Positions 38,398-64,000 of a stretch of 64,000 nucleotides of DNA are shown piece after piece. The notes below the pieces were generated by a model, which saw only the letters and a list, made by a program, of their open reading frames with translations, searched no databases and was not told the origin of the DNA. How positions within the stretch are numbered: position 1 is the first letter of the stretch; every line of letters starts with the position of its first letter. This DNA is from Thamnaconus septentrionalis (taxonomy: Eukaryota > Chordata > Actinopteri > Tetraodontiformes > Monacanthidae). The stretch covers positions 23,111,944 through 23,175,943 of the forward strand of contig CM020502.1 in the NCBI GenBank assembly GCA_009823395.1. The letters run 5' to 3'. Both the position numbers and the translations under genes were made by a program.

Positions 38398-41124
38398 TCA
38401 GAAAGAATGTATAAAATTCAAAAAAGCATTGATGAAGCCTGTGGGGTCTTCCAGCTGAGGGTAGTGACTGATGTGCTCATCCAAAATAGTCACGGTTGAC
38501 TTTGGCACCAAATGTCTGTTAGAACAAAGGCAAAAAAAGAAGTCAGTCCCCAAAATATCAAACCATTTTTTATTCTTAAATATTCAAATGTAAACACACA
38601 GGTCTGCCAGAAGCTAAAAGAGTTTTATCTGTGTCAAAAAAAAATCACCTAAAATCTTTGCCATTAGTGGCTGAAACTTACTGGTATAGACGGATGAACT
38701 GGGGATGAGGATTGACTGGATCCAGGGGTCCGTAGATCATGTGCACTGAAAGGCACAAGCCCCAATTGCACAAGCAATTCCGTTAAAAAGAAGTGATGTG
38801 AGAAGATGTGATCCTCACTATAAAGACTTGCGTGCAAACTCACATGGGACTGAGGTGGAGGTGAGTGCCCCCACCCAGCGCTCTCTGTGTTTCAGTCTCT
38901 GGTTGATGTATTGCAGAATACTGGAAAATCAAATAGAAGACATTCAGAAAGGAACGTACCACATGAAACACACAAATCTAAATTAAAACAAACACACACA
39001 CCTGTCGATGACGAGGTTCCCATCATTGTAGCGCAGACTCGTCCACATTTCCCAAAACTCAGCATTTGTGGGCTGTGTGTACGGCCCAAACACTTCTCCA
39101 ATCCTGCAAGAAAAACAAAAAAACAAAACAAACACAATGACAATTGCATAATACATTAGTTTGCATAAGTTCATTTATAATGCCTATTTTCTGGTTGTCT
39201 CACCCTTTCTGGAAGATCATGAAGTTGGTGAGACGTGTGAGAAGTGGAGCCAAAAAACCAGAGTCCTTCAGAAGCTTTGGAACACAAGATCACACATTAT
39301 TGGCCATGGTCCATGTGAAGAATTATGCAATTTACTTTATCTGACACATTCTGTAAATGCAAAGGAAAAAAACTCACCCTCTGCAACAGCCGTGGATGAT
39401 GTGATTCTGGGAACAAACCTTTTTGGACAAAAGAGTTTCAGTCATGATACTGACTTTAGCGTGAAAATTCAGGTATATATTTCAACTTTCTGGCTGCCTA
39501 AACACAGTTATAGCCTAATGATAAAAACAATTTCATTTGTTTAATGGAGAAATTGGATATTTTTGAACTTGTTTAAAACCTGTAAGGATTTATTAATCAA
39601 ACAAACAAACTGTGCTGCACCTCCGTTGGAGAGGCACAGACTGTTGAAGTTCAGGTGGCCTGTGCGGTTTTGGTCGCTCCTGGTGCCACAGGATGCAGGA
39701 GAAACAAAACACAAGATAGAATTCATTTAAAAACAGAGACCATGATGCACCTTTAACGATCATTTACACAAATACAACAGCCAAAAAGCACCTGTAGAGC
39801 AGCTCCAGGGCCACTGTGTCTCCATAGTCGTGGGACACAACATTCACCCGCTGATTGATGAGGCCCAAGTGAGCAACCAGGGCCTCCACCACACTGGCCT
39901 GCTCAAATATGGAATACTTGTGTGGCCGCTGAGAAAAGTTACACACACGATGACATAAACACGCAACCTGCGCAACAATAACTGATCCAAAGAGGACATT
40001 CAGCTCACTGGTTTGTCGCTGAAGCCAAACCCCAGGAAGTCCAAGGCGATCACTCTGTGGAAGCGCTGAGCGAGCAGCTCCCATATCTGCAAGGACGACA
40101 GTGAAAACTTTCCCACTGGAACATGGAGGAGCGGGTTTCCAAAAGTGTGGTGATCAGCTGGGGAAATCTTTCAATTACACACCTTGTTCCAGTCATAGCT
40201 GGAAGTGGGGAAACCATGGAGCAGAATGACCACATCAGAACTTCCCAAAGCACCGTAGGAATCTGGGTTGTAGGGGAGGAGAAAAGACAATTATGCCATG
40301 TGTAGTGACACATGGCGTTTGCATGTTCTCCCTGTTTCTGCGTGGGTTCTCTGGCTTCCTCCCACAGTCCAAAAACATGCATGTGAGGTGAATTGGAAAC
40401 TCTAAATTGACCATAGGTGTGTGCAAGGGCAAATGGTTGTTTGTCTCTATGTGGCCCTGCGATGAACTGGCGACTTGTCCAGAGTGTGACCCTGCTTTCG
40501 CCCTATGACAGCTGGGATAGGCTCCAGCAGAAACCCGTGACCGTGAGCTCAGGAACAAGTGGGTATTGAAAATGGATGGATGTAGTGACACATAAATGCA
40601 GACGGGTAGAAACATTTCAAAATGAAAACGAGACACATGCAGCGGTGCAGTTTCTGCAGATTCCACAGCCAACCTGGTGTAGCTCGAGCTAGTTGTTTGA
40701 TAGTGGAAAGGCACGTTGAAGCATTTGGAATGTTTAAAAAGCAGTTTGTGTTTCGTGCAAGACACAAACTATTTGTGCACTTCCCATTTATTTTAGCAAT
40801 CCAGGTGCATTTTCAAAGCAGAATGGTGTTTTGACTTAAAAGTCACTTCAGTCGCAAAACTGAATACAAGTTCCAGCTGACCATCATATCCAGAACTATA
40901 ACCACCCACAAACCCCTTACACCTCCCCACCGTCCCCGACACTGCGAGGGGCTCAGAGTCTCTCACCGACCTCGGTAGAAGATGTCCCAGTCCCTGAAGC
41001 GGAACACCTTGCCGGCGCCGTGCCACTTCTGCAGGGCAGGTGAGAGCTGCGGGGGAGGGATGTGCAGGTAGACGGCCACCAGGGGGACGCAGATCAGACC
41101 GACATGGACCCACCACTCTCTCAT
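38398..41124 (-). CDS. mest: MEST (mesoderm-specific transcript), alpha/beta-hydrolase, complete
   Basis: MEST (PEG1) is a membrane-associated alpha/beta-hydrolase-fold protein linked to lipid handling and growth; its substrate is unsettled. Exons: 40971-41124, 40183-40262, 40009-40086, 39792-39928, 39621-39679, 39377-39405, 39204-39274, 39002-39103, 38844-38920, 38682-38745, 38398-38515. Together they give 322 aa with exact phases (human 335 or 326). Residues 1-21 are hydrophobic ([20 protein letters not shown]), a likely anchor. [10 protein letters not shown] (67-76) carries the oxyanion-hole HG. SHDYGD (136-141) is the nucleophile elbow, with Asp138 in the nucleophile position as in epoxide hydrolases. 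SHYPQLEDP carries the likely catalytic His301. [16 protein letters not shown] and NDGNLVID are MEST signatures. Exon 6 is only 29 bp. The exon 1 donor is weak (GTCGGT), but phase and the family sequence require it. Imprinting is a mammalian property and is not expected here. Confidence 0.95.
40306..40583 (+). mobile_element. L2-like LINE 3' end in mest intron 1
   Basis: Contains GCATGTTCTCCCTGTTTCTG and CGTGGGTTCTCTGGCTTCCT. Further blocks are CACAGTCCAAAAACATGCAT, GCGATGAACTGGCGACTTGT and TGGGATAGGCTCCAGCAGAA, ending AAAATGGATGGATG. This is a very common fish LINE 3' region. It makes intron 1 the largest mest intron (708 bp), inserted antisense to the gene. Confidence 0.85.
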
Positions 41125-43220
41125 CTTGAGCCCAGTGACGACGGCGGGTTTGTCATTCCTACCTCTGGATACACGGGGAGATACGGGGGTGTATCACAAC
41201 ACGTGAAAACATCAACAAAACAGTCAGCTACGCTCGCCTGACTGGAGGCGGAAGTAAAACTAAGCCTCTATAAACTAAAACTGCATTCTGAAGAGTGCCA
41301 CGCTGAAATGCAACGCGATAAACTGAATGACACGTGTTGTATACTTTGACCGGGAGCTCAAGGGTCTCACGGCCCACCGTGCAGGACCAGCCACATCCGA
41401 CACAACGTTGCGACAAATTAGCTAACACGGTTGCTTTCATTGGGGGTGGGGGGAATAAACAATTTTCATGACGTCCAACCACTTCCGGTAGTCCTGTATA
41501 CTTTTTAAACGCTCCGTTCTGTAAACCTTTACGGCGCAGAAGGCGAGAGATACTTACGGTGGTTTAGGGAGTGTTCTGTGGCCGACCTTTGCTCTGGGTT
41601 TCACATTCTACCACAGTCATTCCCCACCGCAGAGAAATTATGAGACGTCTCACTCTCGACACTTCCGGGTTCTTGAGCCGAGCTGATGCCGTGACTCGTC
41701 CTGCCAAGACCAGACAGAGAAAATCCTCTTGCCGCGAAACAACAATCTTTGTAAGTCGGCTCCAAACGACTGCCCTCTGCTGGCACGGGTGTACAAACAC
41801 GCATTTGTCTCTGAAGAAACAAAAACAAAAAACGCAGTAGTTTTTTAAATCTTTTTTTTTTTTTTTTTAACTATTATTATGCTGAAGCGTTTTTGGCCAA
41901 AGCAATAATGGAAAATCTTCATAAAGGATTGCAAAAATGTTTGTGATAAAACTGAATCAAATGTGCTGGCACGCAAACCTGGATTAAAATTCTTTCTGGT
42001 GTGTGACATGATGGCCTTACCCTTTCACAGTGAGGGTTTACAGACTTGAATCCTGTCAAACACCAGTGCCTGAAACAAAAGAATAGAAAACTACAGAGGG
42101 CGAGTTTTGTTGGACACATTTGCCTTGAGGGCATTATTCTGTGGGGTTTGTCACAATCACATAAAATGATGATCATCACAATCATACATATACACACTTA
42201 AGAGTGAGGTTGCAGGCTTAAATAAATAAAATTAATTCTTCAAAAATATTTTGGATGCCTTTTTGTTTTGTTTTGTGTATAACGTTGTGCAAAGTTTGCA
42301 ATTTAATCTTGCTGTAATATGTTGTGGATTAAACGTTGATAAAGCATGCAAAAAAGATATGATAAAGAAAGATAACAATGTGCTGCGATATATGCATAAA
42401 AACAACAATAATAATGAGCTTTTCACTCCAAAGCCATGACCTTTAAATGCATCACACTTACACGACTGCTTTGGGAAAATGACAAACATGGCCCTGTGTT
42501 TAGGCTAAATACATTTTTTATTTTTAAAAACCATACACATTACTCGACAAGTTTCAAATGTAAATCCAATCACGATATCCATTTAAAATGCTCCAGATAA
42601 ACAGACATGAAGTACTTGTATGTGTGTGTGTGTATTTTTATTTCCAAATGTTAAAAGATAAAAAAAAAATCCATAAAACCAATGGAAACAAAAACATCCA
42701 TGACAGGAAGGAGCTACTGAAAAAAGCTCCTCGCATCGACCCTCCGCCGTCTCACTTTGTATATTCATGTATTTGTAGCTGCTATTGTGTCATCTGTAAA
42801 ACACTTCAAATGGTGTTTCCTCAGACAGACTCCTGACTTGACACCTCCACAGCCCTCCAGGCCTTGCAACCAGACGAGGCCTCCAGCGTGGCTGACAAGC
42901 ACCATTTCCACACATTTGAATCCAAACTGTCCAAACTCAAGAGGCCTTTGTTCTCTCTCACACCATTTGCACCCTGAGATGAAGATTCCCGAACAACATA
43001 CACTTTAGTGGCCAAAAACCCTCCCCCTCCTTCCCTTCCCTCAGTACAAGTGATTGGATGTGAATCATCCAAAATTGGTTTCTAAGTACCTTGAACGATA
43101 ACTGTAGTTATCGTCATAAAAATACAAAGGTACTTTTTAATATATATATATTATCACCGCAGGTCGTATCAAAATGTGTTTCCCCCCAAAGAGCGCTACG
43201 AAATGAAGTACCCTGTGCAG
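41125..43220. other. mest upstream region to the end of the atp2b1 3' UTR
   Basis: The first several hundred bases upstream of the mest ATG (41125-41830) should hold its 5' UTR and promoter; GC content is moderate and no TATA box is obvious. The remainder (41840-43220) is AT-rich with no supported exon. Confidence 0.45.
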
Positions 43221-43244
43221 ATAGATACCAGTGTATGCCTAGTC

Positions 43245-43250
43245 TTTATT
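43245..43250 (-). terminator. Candidate distal atp2b1 polyadenylation signal
   Basis: AATAAA on the minus strand about 2.37 kb after the stop codon. A more proximal alternative lies at 44966-44971. Confidence 0.4.
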
Positions 43251-44192
43251 CTTGAAAAATGCACATGTCCAATTCTGTAGCGTTTCCAGTACAACAGGTG
43301 TCAAAAATATTTTACAAACAAATCAAATGCAGCAACATTTATCCATAGTGAAAGGAGTCTTATGGACAGGTTAGCAGAAAAAATAAGACTTATCCCCCTC
43401 TTCTTTAATTTTTTTTCTTTTAAATGTCAACAAACCAGAACCAGGCGGAGTAAAATTAAGTTTTTTTTTCTTCCTAAGGCGCGTATCTTTAAGAGTGACA
43501 AATATGAAAATAAATCACTTGCTTTCTGACAAAGACAATGTTTTGTTTCATTTTTTAAACCACCTTAATACACAAAACTTGAAGTTAAAAGGTTCTTTCT
43601 ATGGAGGTTCCTCTGGAATACTTTTTCTAAAACAAATGTCAGCATTGTACATCGGCTAACGCTTTACTGAGAAAACAATGGAGATTACGATCTATTCTTT
43701 TGTAAAATAAATCATGAGGTTGGTCCATATTTATCAAGCATCAGAGGAAGAGACGCTGCGATGTAAGTGGCCTGGAAATAAATCACTACATTGCATAATG
43801 TTGACCTGCAGGTGGTGAAAAAACAGCATCTTCTAAACTGTCATTGCTGCCAAGGCACATTAACATTTCGTCTAAATGAACTAATTATACCTTAAAAACG
43901 AAAAACAACATAGGCTCAACAGATGACCACCTCATGATAAAGCTTCATTTGGAACTCAAGTGGTCACAAGAAAGAAAGTCGTTTCTAGCATTTATGTTTT
44001 TTGGCAAATCAAGTTTAGTTCTGAATGTGAGGGTGGGGGGACAAGCTAATCAAAAGCAGTTTAATCCCACTATGGAACTAAAACTGCATCAACCTTGTTT
44101 GAATGCAACTAATTTTAGCTTTAAAATAATAATAAAAGCCTCATAGTCTCAAAGTTAAACAAAAAATAATGAAAAATCCACTTCCTACTAAT

Positions 44193-44478
44193 TAAAGGCC
44201 CAGTGTGTGAAATTTAAAGTCATCAGTTAGCATGAAAAGGAATTGCGAGTTTTTAGCAAGATAAACAAAAAAAAAAAAACAACCGCAGTAATAATTTATA
44301 TTTACAAAAGGAGCAGGTCCACTTGAAAGGAGGCAACGCCACAAATCTATAGAACCTCTGTCGGTGGATCTGCTCGAGGTTTCATGATTTTTATTCCTGA
44401 CATCACAGTTGAACTTCAAATGTTTGCAGTACGCTTTCTGACCACCAGATGTCTCCAAATCGCACACACTGAGCCTAC
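44193..44478. mobile_element. MITE, AAAGGCCCAGTGTG family
   Basis: Starts AAAGGCCCAGTGTGTGAAAT and ends CGCACACACTGAGCCTACG, imperfect inverted termini. About 285 bp in the putative atp2b1 3' UTR. Same family as 47783-48044. Confidence 0.6.
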
Positions 44479-45618
44479 GAAACCACTACGGAGGCTTCGA
44501 GAGGAAACCGCGCTCGGATGTGAGGTAAAACCCCTGAGATGCTTGCTAAATATGGGCACCGATATGTACTCAACTCCCTTTAGTCAGCGAACCTTTTAAC
44601 ACATGGAAATCCTCAAACCTTGAACTCAACATAATGGCTGAGAAGAGAATCCAGAGCTGCAGACAGCTTTTTTTTTTCCTTTCTGTGCACATGAAAATCT
44701 ATTGAAGAAATGGAAGTAAATATTTATAGCGATGTTAGTGGAGGCCCCGATTCGTCCTCCCCCGTTGCGTCTCCTGTGAAATCACCTCGCCGCTGGGACC
44801 TCCTCTATACAAGCCTTAGTGTTTAACCATTTGGCTAGAAGATTCTACCATTATCTACAAATATATAACAAATAAAACTTGCAGGCAAAAATAGTTAAGT
44901 TTCAATAGAAACACCCTTTTTTTCCTGAAAATACAGCAGTATCTGAAATATTCGTCTCATTCATTTTTATTGTTTTTAAATTCTGTCCCAGTTTGTCTGC
45001 ATCTTATAACAGGAAGCTCTTTTGCCTACAAACAGAAAAAAAGTATCTACAAACTTTGTAAACAGACCTGCTTTGTTGTTTTTTTCTTCCAAAAACATAA
45101 ATAACTCAAAATATTAACAGCCAATGGAGCAGAAATTGAATGAGCGAGGGCCAAAAAAAAGATAAATATACAACACCATTCAGAAAAAAAAGAAGAAGCT
45201 AAAAAGGTTCTTGCGTGATTCTTACAGATGATCCTCAAGCCTGGAGGAGGGCCTCCCCTTCTCAATTAAAATAATAATAATAATATAATAATAACAGTAT
45301 AATAATAAAAACAGGTCACTTTCAATCGCAGTTTATGATCGCCCCTCGCTTAGGGAGAAAAACAAGTTAACCGGGGAGAGAGGGGGTGGGTGTGTGGGGG
45401 GGAGAGGAGGGGGCACTGAGGGGCGTTTAAGAAGAACCAAAGAAAAGAGAAGAGTCCACACCAAGCTGGACATTCAGTCCGGCCCGAGGCGAGCTCACAC
45501 AGGGCTCCGCTCTCGCCCCTCCCACCCCCAACCCCACCCCCGCCCCTGCAAGTGTTTGTTTCGACCGAGTGGAGCTCCCCGGTGGGCGGGGCCGGAAAGG
45601 CGGCGGGGCGGGGCGTGA

Positions 45619-62845
<17,227 letters not shown>

Positions 62846-64000
62846 CTGCGGAGGAGAGAGAGAGAGAGAGAGGGAGGGAGGGAGGGAGGGAGGGAGAAAC
62901 AAAGCGCTTTAACACAACAAAAGAGCTCGTTTCAAATTCCATCTCAGACTCGAGATATTCACATTAAAAAAACATCAAGGGGCTCCGTGGTGTTTTTTCT
63001 GTTTTAAGCACAGATGGATGATGCGGCTGCTGCTGCCGCTGAAGGGGTGTTTGCCCCCCCGCCCCCCCCCCCGCCTCCCAAGTGGAGGCTGATAGCGGCA
63101 GAAATCACCTTCGTCTTCTGAGGGAATCGGCGACGATGATGACGAGGAGGCACCGCAACAATGACGCGCTGTGTGCCGGGCCGTGACAAACACTTTCAGC
63201 CCGGCGAGGTGTGAAAGAGGAAGGGGGGGGTGGAGGGGCGCATGGTCAGATCAGATCCCTTTTCAAGGATCCACCGTGTGACTGACTGGAAAGGTTTTGT
63301 TCACAGGTGTCCCACCGCTATGAAGTCATCTCTGACGCCCCCCCCCCCCCCACCCCTCCTCTTCCACCACCACCATTCAAATGCCTCCACATTCAAGGCA
63401 GCGTCACCTATTCAAAAAGGGCCTTCGCACATTTGATGATGCATGACAGTGCGTACCCACCCACCCCCACCCACGCTTCTATTCATGCCGAGTGACTCTG
63501 CGTGGGCGGTGTGCAAAGGCGGTGGAGCAGAATTGGAGGCGGGGGGGGTCCGTCACCATCATACTTATTTTAAAGACAATGAAAAAAAAAAATCTTCCGT
63601 CTTCCTTTTGTTTAACGACTGATTCATTTGGCAAAAACCAAAATGCAAATTCATCCACAGCACGCAACACACACACACGCACACCCAACTCTGTGACGGC
63701 ACAGAGGCTCTGACGTCTGCGGTTCTCTCAGATCCCCTGGTGGACACACTGACAATAGAGCTGCGGCAAGTGCAGTACAATCATCACACTGTGACAGTGT
63801 AACAATCGAAACCCAGCCGAGCATTTGTGTGTGTGGCTCGTTTTGTGTTACTTTTTTGTAACCCCACCGAGAACCGACCAACAACGAGACAATGCAAGAG
63901 TGTGACTGAGCGCGTGACGTCGGCATAAAAGAAGAACAGCAAACTAAAACCACCGACGGGTTTCTTTTTTTCTTTTTTTAATACGCTTCTTCTGCTGCTG
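62846..64000 (-). other. atp2b1 intron upstream of the first visible exon
   Basis: The acceptor of exon 62648-62845 follows a long CT run (coding strand). No match to the PMCA1 N-terminus (GDFG...LRALMELR type) is found up to 64000, so the first coding exon lies further right. It contains C-rich runs at 63053-63076 and 63340-63355. Confidence 0.55.

Larger units (their letters stand above)
43221..45618 (-). other. atp2b1 3' UTR (probable)
   Basis: AT-rich sequence after the atp2b1 stop with several AATAAA signals on the minus strand, at 44966-44971 and 43245-43250 among others. PMCA1 messages normally have 3' UTRs of a few kb, so usage of the distal signal is plausible. A MITE lies inside at 44193-44478. 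Confidence 0.5.

Overview
The window is nuclear DNA from a vertebrate, almost certainly a ray-finned (teleost) fish. It has compact intron-containing genes with GT-AG junctions and long TA, CA and TAA microsatellites. It also carries many interspersed elements of types common in fish: a tRNA-derived SINE, L2-like LINE tails, Tc1-like and hAT-like non-autonomous transposons, and several MITE families. Nothing bacterial, plasmid-like or CRISPR-like is present. Identifications rest on remembered family sequences, not on a search.

Layout, left to right. (1) 1-4500: first coding exon and promoter side of iqsec3 (minus strand); the rest of that gene lies to the left of the window. (2) 9.5-12.3 kb: complete tnni1-type troponin I (minus), with six coding exons, a non-coding first exon and a TATA-like box. 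(3) 16.3-22.9 kb: complete st8sia1, GD3 synthase (plus), five coding exons, with a 3' UTR that may reach about 25.9 kb. (4) 26-38.2 kb: gene-poor interval full of repeats; no credible exon found. (5) 38.4-41.1 kb: complete mest (minus), eleven coding exons, alpha/beta-hydrolase fold. (6) 43.2-62.85 kb: most of atp2b1, plasma-membrane calcium pump PMCA1 (minus): twenty coding exons from just before transmembrane segment 1 to the C-terminal PDZ ligand. Its first coding exon lies beyond the right edge.

In tnni1, st8sia1 and mest every exon boundary was set by hand from splice consensus plus reading frame, and the phases close exactly. In atp2b1 they close everywhere except one exon (56108-56321), which is one base short of frame in a short T run at the end of transmembrane segment 3. 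Given the conservation around it, a homopolymer assembly error is more likely than real loss.

The genes do not form a functional unit. They cover synaptic Arf signalling (iqsec3), muscle contraction (tnni1), ganglioside synthesis (st8sia1), a membrane hydrolase (mest) and calcium extrusion (atp2b1). The most informative coding observation is that atp2b1 keeps all three alternative donors of splice site C as well as the 39-nt site A exon. I saw no previously undescribed system. The remaining interest lies in transposon structure, perfect palindromes and recurrent short motifs.
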